A stretch of DNA of 64,000 bases, from NCBI GenBank assembly GCA_016794345.1, contig JAEUKE010000207.1, positions 62,001 through 126,000 of the forward strand, read 5' to 3'. The position numbers and the translations under genes were made by a program. Positions 16,291 to 25,110 of this stretch are shown here, in pieces; the first letter of the stretch is position 1; every line of letters starts with the position of its first letter. The notes beneath the pieces were generated by a model. That model did not search any database, was not told where the DNA came from, and saw only the letters and a program-made list of their open reading frames with translations. The stretch is from Myxococcales bacterium (GTDB lineage Bacteria > Myxococcota_A > Polyangia > Polyangiales > Polyangiaceae).

Positions 16291-16752
16291 TCAACGAGCC
16301 GCGAGCGTTATGGCCAGGGCCGTGAGCACGAGCGCCAAGACCACGAGGATGGTCGTGGTCCCCGCGCGCGCGGCGGCGGAAGGCGTGGCGTGGAGGGAGA
16401 CGCCCTCGCTCGGCTTTTCGGCCGCCCGGATCTCCAGGAGCAGCGTCTCGATGACCGACTCGTCTCCGAGCGGGCGGAGCAGCCGCACGAGCGCACCGTC
16501 TGCGGCCAACCGCTCCGGCAGCGTGACGATGAACGAGCGCTCGGCCGCCCCGAGCTCGATCTTGAAGGCGCCGCTTCGAGCGCACCCGTCGCAACCGCCG
16601 CCGTCGCAGCGCGCACAGGACAGTCGCACCGGCGCCCTGACCTCGACCGCTCGACCAGACCACGACGCCGGGACACGCACCGCGAGCCTGGCCGAGGGAC
16701 CGGCGAGCGCGGCCACCGCCTCCGGATCGACGACTCGAGCGAGCGTGGACAT
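16291..16752 (-). CDS. Tail-anchored protein with DnaJ-like Cys motif
   Basis: 153 residues, no signal peptide. Residues about 24-100 resemble the peptide-binding beta domain that flanks the zinc finger of DnaJ (LAVRVPASWSGRAVEVRAPV), interrupted by CARCDGGGCDGCARSG, which looks like one CxxCxGxGCxxC repeat of the DnaJ Cys-rich region. The C terminus is a single hydrophobic helix (TTTILVVLALVLTALAITLA), which would anchor the protein facing the cytoplasm. A J-domain is absent. Could be a membrane-tethered zinc protein; the DnaJ resemblance is local and may be coincidental. Confidence 0.7.
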   Translation of the reverse strand: MSTLARVVDPEAVAALAGPSARLAVRVPASWSGRAVEVRAPVRLSCARCDGGGCDGCARSGAFKIELGAAERSFIVTLPERLAADGALVRLLRPLGDESVIETLLLEIRAAEKPSEGVSLHATPSAAARAGTTTILVVLALVLTALAITLAAR

Positions 16753-16833
16753 CGGCTCGTATCCTTCCCGATGAAGAGTCCAGAGACCAGGTCGAGTGTC
16801 GCGGTCAGCGGCCGATCGACTATTCTCGGGGGC

Positions 16834-17757
16834 ATGCGTCCTCGGCTTTGCCTCGCGCTGGCGACAGCGCTCACCCTCGCAGGCACCGCCGCCCGCGCCG
16901 ACGAGGCGGAGGGCCGGCGGCTCTACGAGGAGGGCAAGACCGCCATGGCGGCGCGCGACTTCGCGACGGCGTGCCCGAGGTTCAAGGCGAGCTACGAGTC
17001 CTCCGACAAGCCCGGCGCGCTGCTGAGCTGGGCGGACTGCGAGGAGGCGCGCGGGCGTATCGGCACGGCGCTCGAGCTCTGGCAGAAGGGCGCGGCGCTC
17101 GTGAAAGACGACGCCGAGCGGGCGGCCTTCGTCCAGGCGCGCGTCGCGGCGCTCGAGGTCCGCGTCCCCAAGCTGACCGTGAAGGTGCCACCGACCGTCG
17201 CCTACGCGAAGGCCCGCATCGACGGGCGCGAGATCACCCTGGGGGCCCCCATCCCCCTCGACCCGGGCTCGCACGAGATCATCGCCGAGGCGCCGAGCCA
17301 AGCCCCCGAGAGCCGGCGGGTCGACCTGACGCCGGGGACTGTCATGACGATCGAGCTCTTGAGCACGGTCGTCCCGGTCGCGAAGACCACACCCGAGCCC
17401 GTTCGAGCGCCCGAGCCCGACGCGGCCGCGGAGCCCGACGCCGGCCTGGTGACCGCCGGCTGGATCGTGGGCGGCGTCGGCCTCGCCGGAGCCATCGGCT
17501 TCGGGATCACGGGCGGGCTGCTCCTCGACACGTGCCACGGCACCCTCGATCCTTGCGGCGGCGCGGAGGGTCGAGACGCGGACAAGGCGCTCGCGCTCAC
17601 ACGGTCGAACATGGCGCTCGGCGTGATCGGTCTCGCCGGGCTCGGCGCCGGCGCCGTGTTGCTCGGCGTCGGCTACACGAGCGGGGCGAAGCCGGGCAGC
17701 GCCAGTGCTCAGCTCCGCGTCGGCCTCGGTCACGTCGCGCTCGGAGGTTCGTTCTGA
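16834..17757 (+). CDS. Secreted TPR/PEGA-type protein, paralogue 1 of the kinase cluster
   Basis: 307 residues from ATG 16834. Signal peptide to about residue 22 (LALATALTLAGTAARA). TPR-like helices at 25-105 include GALLSWADCEEARGRIGTALELWQ, nearly repeated in the protein at 18902. A PEGA-like domain lies at 115-180 (RIDGREITLGAPIPLDPGSH), followed by an acidic Pro-rich linker, two hydrophobic segments (about 208-235 and 262-285) and a C-terminal strand ending GGSF. Its stop overlaps the next lipoprotein ATG (TGATG). Probably periplasmic or outer-membrane associated, within a signalling-related cluster. Confidence 0.83.
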   Translation: MRPRLCLALATALTLAGTAARADEAEGRRLYEEGKTAMAARDFATACPRFKASYESSDKPGALLSWADCEEARGRIGTALELWQKGAALVKDDAERAAFVQARVAALEVRVPKLTVKVPPTVAYAKARIDGREITLGAPIPLDPGSHEIIAEAPSQAPESRRVDLTPGTVMTIELLSTVVPVAKTTPEPVRAPEPDAAAEPDAGLVTAGWIVGGVGLAGAIGFGITGGLLLDTCHGTLDPCGGAEGRDADKALALTRSNMALGVIGLAGLGAGAVLLGVGYTSGAKPGSASAQLRVGLGHVALGGSF

Positions 17758-18917
17758 TGCGTGGTGCGCACCTCGCCCTGCTCGCGCCCTTCGCGGTCGC
17801 GCTCGCCGTCGGACTCGCCAACGGCTGCGCCCTCATCACCTGCGTCGAGGACGACTGCGCGGCAGCGACCGGCTCCGGCGGCACCACGTCGAGCGCGGGC
17901 GGCGCAGGCGGCGCGAGCGTCACCGCCACGGGCACCACGTCGACCGGCACCGCCGGCGCGGGCGGCGAGGGCGGCCAGGGAGGCGGTGAGTGCACCACGG
18001 ACTGCGTCTCGGGCGCGTGCGAGCTCGAGGCGTGCCAGCCGAGATGCACGGCGCTCGCCGGCAACGGGCAAGCCGTCGCCTTCAGCCCCACGTCCCAGAG
18101 CGGCACCGTGTTCGCCCTCCAGAGCACGACGCAGACCGATCTCGTCTCGATCACGGCGAGCAGCCTGGGCGGAGGGGACACGCCCACGACGATCGCGTCG
18201 GGGATCACGGCCGAGACGCTCGCCACGGCAGGCGACTTCATCTTCTATGCGAGCTCCGATGGCACGCTGGGCGCTCCATGCGCTGGGCAGCAGATCGCGG
18301 GCGGAAAGCTCCGCGGTGCGGCCAGCCTGTCGGCGCAGTCGCTGTGGATGAGCCAAGGTGGGTTCGAGCTCCGCAGCGCGAGCTGCAACGTCGACGCGAG
18401 CCATTCTCTCGGTCAGTTCGGCGGCTCGACCATGGGCGCCACAACCTTCAACAACGGGCTGCGCATCGCTTACACGGGCAATCCGTCACCGTCCGCGAGC
18501 AGCCCCCAGCTCTGCACGCTGACGTACGATGGCGTCTCCTCGTTCACTGCTGGCGACTGTTTCGACACGGCGCCATCCGGCGCGGTTACGATGAGCGGAG
18601 TCGCGGTCACTCCGGACGCGGGCACCATCTTGGTCGCAGGCAACACGGACATCTGGGAGGTTCCGTGGGGGGAATCGGCGCTCGCCCCTCTCCTGGTCCC
18701 CGGCCTGACGGAGACCACCTCGATAGCCGCGACCGAGAGTGCGGTCTTCGTCGCCCGCCTCACCCCCCCGGCCGGCGGCGGCATGCTCGTCCGGTGTCCG
18801 GTCGGCGGCCCGATGAGCGAATGCCGGAGCTACGGAGCGGCACCGGTCGGCGGCATGACCCAGACGAAGACGCAGGTCTTCTTCACGATGGGAGCCAAGC
18901 TTTGCGCCTGGGAGTGA
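17757..18917 (+). CDS. Surface lipoprotein with Gly/Thr linker, paralogue 1
   Basis: 386 residues. Signal peptide with lipobox NGC (LANGCALITC). Short Cys motif CVEDDC, then a Gly/Thr/Ser/Ala linker (residues about 38-78), then a beta-rich domain of about 290 residues with strands spaced like a beta-propeller (for example TIASGITAETLATAGDFIFY, SVRCPVGG-type turns). The N terminus resembles that of the lipoprotein at 21323 (CIALLCYEDEPC). It overlaps both neighbours: one base with the upstream gene, and its 3' end with the TTG start of the following TPR/PEGA gene. It may sense extracellular ligands, which is inference. Confidence 0.82.
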   Translation: MRGAHLALLAPFAVALAVGLANGCALITCVEDDCAAATGSGGTTSSAGGAGGASVTATGTTSTGTAGAGGEGGQGGGECTTDCVSGACELEACQPRCTALAGNGQAVAFSPTSQSGTVFALQSTTQTDLVSITASSLGGGDTPTTIASGITAETLATAGDFIFYASSDGTLGAPCAGQQIAGGKLRGAASLSAQSLWMSQGGFELRSASCNVDASHSLGQFGGSTMGATTFNNGLRIAYTGNPSPSASSPQLCTLTYDGVSSFTAGDCFDTAPSGAVTMSGVAVTPDAGTILVAGNTDIWEVPWGESALAPLLVPGLTETTSIAATESAVFVARLTPPAGGGMLVRCPVGGPMSECRSYGAAPVGGMTQTKTQVFFTMGAKLCAWE

Positions 18918-19855
18918 TCGTCCTCGCGGCCGTCGTCGCGCGCGCCTCGCCCGCCGCCGCCCAGCCGGCGGACGACGCCGACGCGAAGGGCAAAGCGCTC
19001 TTCGACGAGGGCAAGCGCGCGATCGAGGCCGAAGACATCGAGAAGGCGTGCCGGAAGTTCGAGGAGAGCTACGTCGTCTCCGGGGTCCCGGGGGCCCTCC
19101 TCAGCTGGGCCGACTGCGAGGAGAGGCGAGGGCGCTTCGCGACCGCGCTGAGCCTGTGGAAGCAGGGTGAGGCCAAGGTCGTCGGAAACCCGGAGCGGCA
19201 GGAGTACGTCCGCAATCGGCAGCTCGCGGTGGTGCCGATGGTCTCCTGGCTGGAGCTCCTGTTGCCCCCGGATCGGCTCGAAGGCCTCTCCGTCACGCTC
19301 GACGGCAGGCCCATCGACGTGACGAAAGGTCCGGTCGCGGTCGACGCGGGAGAGCACCGCGTGGTGGTCGAGGCGACGGCGCGCAAGAAAAACGAGTCGA
19401 TTGTCCGGCTCGACATCGGTGAGCGGAAGACCGTCACGCTCTTCTCCGGCAAGGACGTGAGCGAGGCGTCCGCCCCGGCTGCGAGCCCAGAGAAGCGCGA
19501 CACTCCCGCGACCGGGCCAGTCGGGCCAGTGGGCGACTCCGATCCTCGGCTGCCATTTTTCGTATCGGGCGGCGTGGTGGGCGGCGTCGGCGTCGCCAGC
19601 CTCGTCGTGTTCGGGGTGACCGGCGGCCTCATCCTCTCGACATGCGGCAACATCGACCTCTGCCCTGCCTCGGAACGCGACACCGTCGACGGGCTCGCGA
19701 TCGCCAATGCAGTCACGCTCGGTGTGGGAATCGCCGGGGTGGTGACCGGAGCGATCCTCCTCGGCGTCGGGGCGACGATGGACGACGCCGCAGCTCCGCC
19801 CGTTCAGGTGGGCGGTTTCGCCGACGCCGGAATTGCCGTGCGCTTCGGCTTCTGA
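18902..19855 (+). CDS. Secreted TPR/PEGA-type protein, paralogue 2 of the kinase cluster
   Basis: 317 residues from TTG 18902, chosen because GGGAG lies 8 nt upstream and it supplies Arg in the signal-peptide n-region. GTG 18914, overlapping the upstream stop as GTGA, is the alternative. Signal peptide LGVIVLAAVVARASPAAAQ, TPR-like helices at 28-105 with GALLSWADCEERRGRFATAL, PEGA-like domain at 120-175 (LDGRPIDVTKGPVAVDAGEH), two hydrophobic segments (about 205-230 and 255-285), terminal strand ending VRFGF. It precedes the kinase gene by 25 bp and is likely in the same transcript. Confidence 0.83.
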   Translation: MRLGVIVLAAVVARASPAAAQPADDADAKGKALFDEGKRAIEAEDIEKACRKFEESYVVSGVPGALLSWADCEERRGRFATALSLWKQGEAKVVGNPERQEYVRNRQLAVVPMVSWLELLLPPDRLEGLSVTLDGRPIDVTKGPVAVDAGEHRVVVEATARKKNESIVRLDIGERKTVTLFSGKDVSEASAPAASPEKRDTPATGPVGPVGDSDPRLPFFVSGGVVGGVGVASLVVFGVTGGLILSTCGNIDLCPASERDTVDGLAIANAVTLGVGIAGVVTGAILLGVGATMDDAAAPPVQVGGFADAGIAVRFGF

Positions 19856-19880
19856 GCTTTGGTGCTAAGCTGGCTTCCGC

Positions 19881-21323
19881 TTGCAGGAAGACTTGCTCGC
19901 AGCCGGAACCGTCCTCGACGACAAATGGCGGATCGAGGGGCCGCTCGGCCAGGGTGGCATGGGCGCGGTGTACGCGGCGACCCATATCCGGAACCAGAAC
20001 CGTGTCGCGATCAAGGTGCTCCACCGAGAGCTGAGCCGCGACAAAGCCGTGCGCGACCGGTTCTTGCACGAGGGGTATGCCGCCAACCAGGTCGGCCACC
20101 CCGGTACGGTCCGCGTCCTGGACGACGGCACGACGCGCGACGGGCACACCTACCTCGTCATGGAACGCCTCGAAGGCGGAACCCTGGACGCCGTGGCCGA
20201 AGCCGCTGGCGGCACGCTCCCGCTCGGCGACGTGATGCGATACGCCCACGCCGTCCTCGACGTGATCGCGACCGCCCACGACAAAGGCATCGTCCATCGC
20301 GATCTGAAGCCCGAGAACTTCTTCGTCTGCCGTGACGGGTCGCTCAAGGTGCTCGATTTCGGGATCGCTCAGGTCAAGGAGGCGCAGACGAAGGCGCGCC
20401 TCACCGTCACCGGCGTGCCGATGGGTACGCCGGCGTTCATGCCGCCCGAGCAGGCGCTTGCGCACTGGGATCGCGTCGACGCGCGAGCCGACGTCTACGC
20501 CATCGCCGCGACGATCGTGAACCTGCTCACGGGCAGGCTCCTCCACGAGACGCGGAGCCTTCCGGAGCTGCTCGTCGCGGTGTCGACACGACCCGCGCCG
20601 CCAGTTCGCAGCCTCGCGCCGGGTTTGCCGCCGGCAATCGCGGAGGTGCTCGACCGTGCGCTCGCCTTCGAGCCCACCGCGCGCTGGCCGAACGCGCGCG
20701 CCATGGCCGGCGCGCTCGCCGCCGCAGCGAACGGGGTCACCGCGCACCCCACGCTGGTCGCGGGACGTGCACCAACCGCCTCGGTGCCGGCGATCTCCGG
20801 GCCGTTCGGGCCGCCCGGCCCCCGGGGCCTCGACGAGCCCTCCACAGCCTCGCTCCGCGGGGTGGCGAGCGGGGCGGCCCCGCGTTTCGTTGGCATTCAA
20901 ACGGCTGCGCCGGTCTCGAGCTCGTCGAGGGACACCGCGCGGAGCCGCTCGAAGAGGAACGGCTGGCTGCTCGGTGCCGGCGCGGCGATCGGCTGTGCGC
21001 TCGCCGCCGGAGGCGCTTACTTCTTGTGGCCGGGCCGGCCCCCCACGACGGCCGGCGTGCCCGCCCCGGATGGAACGACCGCGAGCTCGACACCTGCCGG
21101 CGCGACGAGCACGACGGCCCCCGGTGCGGCGGTCACGCCCGAGCCGCCCGCGGGCGCGTCCGCATCGGCTGCCCCCGCAGTCAGCACGAGCGCGGCCGTC
21201 GCGAGCGCGACACCCAGCGCGAGCGCGACACCCAGCGCGAAGCCCTCGCAGAAGCCACCGGGTAAGACACCCAATCCGCCCGCGACCACCAGACCGACGA
21301 GCAACCCGCTCGACTTCAACTGA
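19881..21323 (+). CDS. Transmembrane Ser/Thr protein kinase
   Basis: 480 residues from TTG 19881. Hanks-type kinase domain at about 15-285: glycine loop GQGGMGAVY (23-31), ATP-binding Lys45 (VAIKVL), catalytic loop IVHRDLKPEN (Asp141), DFG at 159-161, substrate-lobe MPPEQ. A linker to about 360 precedes one membrane helix (WLLGAGAAIGCALAAGGAYF, about 361-383). The extracytoplasmic tail is Pro/Ala/Ser/Thr-rich and low complexity, with an 18-bp DNA repeat near 21200-21236. It lies between a TPR/PEGA gene and a lipoprotein gene whose ATG overlaps its stop (TGATG), suggesting one signalling unit. All catalytic residues are present. Confidence 0.95.
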   Translation: MQEDLLAAGTVLDDKWRIEGPLGQGGMGAVYAATHIRNQNRVAIKVLHRELSRDKAVRDRFLHEGYAANQVGHPGTVRVLDDGTTRDGHTYLVMERLEGGTLDAVAEAAGGTLPLGDVMRYAHAVLDVIATAHDKGIVHRDLKPENFFVCRDGSLKVLDFGIAQVKEAQTKARLTVTGVPMGTPAFMPPEQALAHWDRVDARADVYAIAATIVNLLTGRLLHETRSLPELLVAVSTRPAPPVRSLAPGLPPAIAEVLDRALAFEPTARWPNARAMAGALAAAANGVTAHPTLVAGRAPTASVPAISGPFGPPGPRGLDEPSTASLRGVASGAAPRFVGIQTAAPVSSSSRDTARSRSKRNGWLLGAGAAIGCALAAGGAYFLWPGRPPTTAGVPAPDGTTASSTPAGATSTTAPGAAVTPEPPAGASASAAPAVSTSAAVASATPSASATPSAKPSQKPPGKTPNPPATTRPTSNPLDFN

Positions 21324-22567
21324 TGGTGAAGCGATCCCTCTCCCTGCTCGCCACGCTGGTGACCGCCGGCGCCCTCGCCTCCCACGCGTCGTGCATCGCG
21401 CTCCTCTGTTACGAGGACGAGCCCTGCGCGGGCGAGGTGGGCGGCGGCGATGCGGCGTCCACGACGGGGACGGGCGTTACCTCGACGGACGCCACCAGCG
21501 TCACGACCGGCGCCGGCGGAACGGGTGGAGCCGGCGGGGAGAGCTGCAACGCAGACACGACGACCGACCCCCTGAACTGCGGCGCTTGTGGTGTGGATTG
21601 CGGAGGCGGGAGCTGCACCGCCGGGCTCTGCACGGAAGCGGTGCTCGATCTGTTCCCCGATGCCACCACCTCGCTGGGCTCGGTGCACGTCCTCGCGGAC
21701 GGCGCGACGGTGCTCGTCCCGGCGTCGGCCAGTTGTGGGGGCGACGATCCGTGCATCTACGCCGTGCCGACGACGTTCGACGGCGATATGGCGCCGATCG
21801 GGATCGCAGAGACTCCGAACCTCGTCGGCATGTGGGGCAGAGGCCCGCTGAAGAGCTACTTCACGCCCCAGTCCCGCCCCACGATCCTCTCGTGTGACGC
21901 GAGCGATTGCGTCCAATTGCCGAGCGGATCGTCCGGGTCGTACAACGGCAGCGCCGCGGTGCTCGACAAGCTCTTCGTCCTGCAAGCGTCGACGTCGAAC
22001 CTGCTCGCGTTCGACCTCACGCCGCAAGGCGTCGTCACGGGAGCCGCCACGCTCTTTTACACGCTCGAGAATTACGGGAGCGACGGACCGCACAGGATGT
22101 TCCGGGAGGGCGCCTCCGACTTCCTGATCTTCACCAGCTACGGCCCCGGTGGTTGCTTCTATCGCGAAAACGCGAACGTCGTGCCGGACCTGGTCGCGGA
22201 GTGCGATGCATCGCTTCCGGCGCCTCAGGGACCGGTCGACCTCGCGGTGAACGCCGCCGGGGAAGCGTTCGTGTTGAGCTCGGCTGGTGGCTCCGCGTAC
22301 GCCTTCGACGGCAGCGGCCTGGTAGAGGTCAGCGGCGTAGCCGTGGTACCGCCGATCGCGGCAGACGACCGGTTCGTCTACGCCCGCTCTGCCGACAGCG
22401 CGAATGACGGACTCGTCATCCTCGACAAGTCGACCGGCGTACAGCTCACCAAGCTCCTGGGTGAGCCCATCAGCAGCATCGACGCCTCCCACCCCGACTA
22501 CGTCTTCTTCACCCCTTTGTCGGGGGACCCGAACCGGCTCTTCCGCTGGCGCAAGCCGCCTCCTTGA
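21323..22567 (+). CDS. Surface lipoprotein, paralogue 2, coupled to the kinase gene
   Basis: 414 residues. Signal peptide with a possible lipobox at HASC (Cys24). Acidic Cys motif CYEDEPC, Gly/Thr linker, then DPLNCGACGVDCGGGSCTAGLC (about residues 78-100), a compact Cys cluster frequent in myxobacterial surface proteins. The remaining 310 residues are beta-rich and repetitive in spacing, compatible with a beta-propeller (VHVLADGATVLVPA, LAVNAAGEAFVLSSAGG). One-base overlap with the kinase stop. A role as the extracellular partner of the kinase is plausible but not shown by sequence. Confidence 0.8.
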   Translation: MVKRSLSLLATLVTAGALASHASCIALLCYEDEPCAGEVGGGDAASTTGTGVTSTDATSVTTGAGGTGGAGGESCNADTTTDPLNCGACGVDCGGGSCTAGLCTEAVLDLFPDATTSLGSVHVLADGATVLVPASASCGGDDPCIYAVPTTFDGDMAPIGIAETPNLVGMWGRGPLKSYFTPQSRPTILSCDASDCVQLPSGSSGSYNGSAAVLDKLFVLQASTSNLLAFDLTPQGVVTGAATLFYTLENYGSDGPHRMFREGASDFLIFTSYGPGGCFYRENANVVPDLVAECDASLPAPQGPVDLAVNAAGEAFVLSSAGGSAYAFDGSGLVEVSGVAVVPPIAADDRFVYARSADSANDGLVILDKSTGVQLTKLLGEPISSIDASHPDYVFFTPLSGDPNRLFRWRKPPP

Positions 22568-22626
22568 CCCGCCCGTCCGGTGAGAGCCGCCTCGCTCGTC
22601 GGTGTGCTACTGTGCCGGCCCCCAAG

Positions 22627-25110
22627 ATGAGCGGAGAAGACGACCAAAGCAGGCAAGATCGCTACGACCACGGCGCGGTCGAGGCGAAGTGGCAGCGCTT
22701 CTGGGAGGAGAACGGGACGTTCGCGGCCAAGCGCCACGCGGGCCGCCCCAAGCGTTACCTGCTCGACATGTTCCCCTACCCCTCGGGCGCGGGCCTGCAC
22801 GTGGGGCACCCCGAGGGCTACACCGCGACCGACATCGTCGCGCGCTTCGAGCGGATGCGCGGGGTGGACGTGCTGCACCCGATGGGCTGGGACTCTTTCG
22901 GTCTGCCCGCCGAGCAATACGCCATCCAGACCGGCACGCACCCGTCGAAGACGACCTACGACAACATCGCGACCTTCCGCCGCCAGCTCAAGTCGCTCGG
23001 CTTCAGCTACGACTGGTCGCGTGAGCTCGCGACGACGGACGACGAATACGTCCGCTGGACGCAGTGGATCTTCCTGCTGCTGTTCGAGAAGGGGCTCGCC
23101 TACCAGGACGAGATCCCGGTCAACTGGTGCCCGGCGCTCGGCACGGTGCTGGCCAACGAAGAGGTGATCGACGGCAAGAGCGAGCGCGGAAGCCACCCGG
23201 TCGTCCGCACGCCGCTCCGCCAGTGGATGCTGCGCATCACCGCGTACGCCGATCGGCTCCTGGAGGACCTCGCGGAGGTCGAGTGGCCGGAGGGCACGCT
23301 CACCATGCAACGCGAGTGGATCGGCCGCTCCGAGGGCGCCGAGATCGACTTCGCGGCCAAGGGTCTCGAGGGCGAGTCGATCTCGGTCTTCACCACGCGC
23401 CCCGACACGCTCTACGGCGTGACGTTCATGGTGCTCGCCCCCGAGCACCCGCTCGCGCTGCGGCTGACCACGGCCGAGCGGCGCGCCGAGGTGGAGGCGT
23501 ACATCAAGGCCGCCGCCTCCAAGAGCGACCGTGATCGCATGGCCCACGCCAAGACGAAGACCGGCGTGCGTACCGGCGGCTCGTGTGTCCACCCGCTCAC
23601 GGGGGCGGAGATCCCCGTGTGGATCGGCGACTACGTCATCGGCTCGTACGGGACCGGCGCCGTCATGGGCGTCCCCGGGCACGACGAGCGCGACTTCGAG
23701 TTCGCCAAGCAATATGACGTTCCCGTCATTGAAGTCGTCAGCCCCGAGAAGGCGCCCAAGGGCAAGCTGGACGCGGCCTATGTCGAAGACGGCTTCTCGG
23801 TGAACAGCGCCGAGCTCTCGGGCCTCTCCACCGCCGAGATGAAGCGCGCGGTCGTGCAGAAACTCGAGGCGATGAGCCGCGGCAAGAAGCGCGTCAGCTA
23901 CAAGCTGCGCGACTGGGTCTTCTCGCGACAGCGCTACTGGGGGGAGCCCATCCCCGTGTATTTCCCGGTGGACCTGCCCGAGGGCGGGAGCCCGCGCGAG
24001 GGCGCGAAGGCGGTGGTGCGCTTCGACAAGCCCATCGCGGTGGATCGGTCCGAGCTGCCGCTCCGCCTGCCGGAGCTGGCGGACTACCGCCCGGGTGAGG
24101 ACCCGGCGGGCCCGCTCGCGCGCGCGCTCGACTGGCGCTTCTTCCAGAAGGACGGCAAGTGGTACGCGCGGGAGACCAACACCATGCCGCAGTGGGCCGG
24201 CTCGTGTTGGTATTACCTGCGCTTCCTCGACCCGAAGAACCAGGCCGAGGGTTGGTCCAAGGAGGCGTACGACGCGTGGATGCCCGTCGACCTCTACGTC
24301 GGCGGCGCCGAGCACGCGGTCTTGCACCTTCTCTACTCACGCTTCTGGCACAAGGTGCTGTTCGACGCGGGCCACGTCACCCACAAGGAGCCGTTCAAGA
24401 AGCTCGTCCACCAGGGGATGATCCTCGGGGAAGACAACGAGAAGATGAGCAAGGCCCGCGGCAACGTCGTGAACCCCGACGACATCGTCAAGGCGCACGG
24501 GGCGGATTGCCTGCGGATGTACGAGATGTTCATGGGCCCGCTCGAGGCGGTGAAGCCGTGGCAGTCCTCGCAGATCCAGGGCGTCGTCCGCTTCCGCGAC
24601 CGCGTGTGGGCGGCGTGTACGCGCCCCACGACGGACGCGCTCGACGATGAGACCAATCGCTTGCTGCACAAGACCATCCAGAAGGTCACCAAGGCGATCG
24701 AGACGCTCTCGTTCAACACCGCCATCAGCACGATGATGATCTTCACGAACCACCTCGCGGGCCTGAAGGAGGTCCCGAAGGCCGCGGCGGAGAAGCTCGT
24801 CCTCCTGCTCTCGCCCTTCGCCCCCCACGTCGCGGAGGAGCTCTGGTCGCGCTTCGGGCACGACGAGTCGCTCGCGTACGAGCCCTGGCCGCAGTTCGAC
24901 GAGGCGCTCTGCGTCGACGACGTCATCGAGATGCCGGTGCAGGTGAACGGCAAGGTCCGCGGTCACGTGAAGCTCGCGCGCGCAGCCTCGCAGGACGAGG
25001 CGGTGAAGGCCGCGATGGACGTCGAGAGCGTGAAGCCTTTCGTCGAAGGCAAGGCCGTGAAGAAGGTCGTCTTCGTCTCCGGGCGGATCCTGAACCTCGT
25101 GGTCGGCTGA
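22627..25110 (+). CDS. leuS: Leucyl-tRNA synthetase
   Basis: 827 residues, full length for bacterial LeuRS. Charges tRNA-Leu with leucine using ATP. HIGH-type motif HVGH at 58-61 within PYPSGAGLHVGHPEGYT; CP1 editing domain with FTTRPDTLYG and GTGAVMGVPGHDERD; zinc-region NWCPALGTVLANEEV; KMSKA at 606-610 (KMSKARGNVVNPD); C-terminal anticodon-binding and LeuRS-specific domains (PVQVNGKVRGHVKL). Start ATG 22627 fits the conserved N terminus. Its stop overlaps the ATG of the next lipoprotein gene by one base, so the trailing small genes are probably co-expressed with it. Confidence 0.98.
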   Translation: MSGEDDQSRQDRYDHGAVEAKWQRFWEENGTFAAKRHAGRPKRYLLDMFPYPSGAGLHVGHPEGYTATDIVARFERMRGVDVLHPMGWDSFGLPAEQYAIQTGTHPSKTTYDNIATFRRQLKSLGFSYDWSRELATTDDEYVRWTQWIFLLLFEKGLAYQDEIPVNWCPALGTVLANEEVIDGKSERGSHPVVRTPLRQWMLRITAYADRLLEDLAEVEWPEGTLTMQREWIGRSEGAEIDFAAKGLEGESISVFTTRPDTLYGVTFMVLAPEHPLALRLTTAERRAEVEAYIKAAASKSDRDRMAHAKTKTGVRTGGSCVHPLTGAEIPVWIGDYVIGSYGTGAVMGVPGHDERDFEFAKQYDVPVIEVVSPEKAPKGKLDAAYVEDGFSVNSAELSGLSTAEMKRAVVQKLEAMSRGKKRVSYKLRDWVFSRQRYWGEPIPVYFPVDLPEGGSPREGAKAVVRFDKPIAVDRSELPLRLPELADYRPGEDPAGPLARALDWRFFQKDGKWYARETNTMPQWAGSCWYYLRFLDPKNQAEGWSKEAYDAWMPVDLYVGGAEHAVLHLLYSRFWHKVLFDAGHVTHKEPFKKLVHQGMILGEDNEKMSKARGNVVNPDDIVKAHGADCLRMYEMFMGPLEAVKPWQSSQIQGVVRFRDRVWAACTRPTTDALDDETNRLLHKTIQKVTKAIETLSFNTAISTMMIFTNHLAGLKEVPKAAAEKLVLLLSPFAPHVAEELWSRFGHDESLAYEPWPQFDEALCVDDVIEMPVQVNGKVRGHVKLARAASQDEAVKAAMDVESVKPFVEGKAVKKVVFVSGRILNLVVG

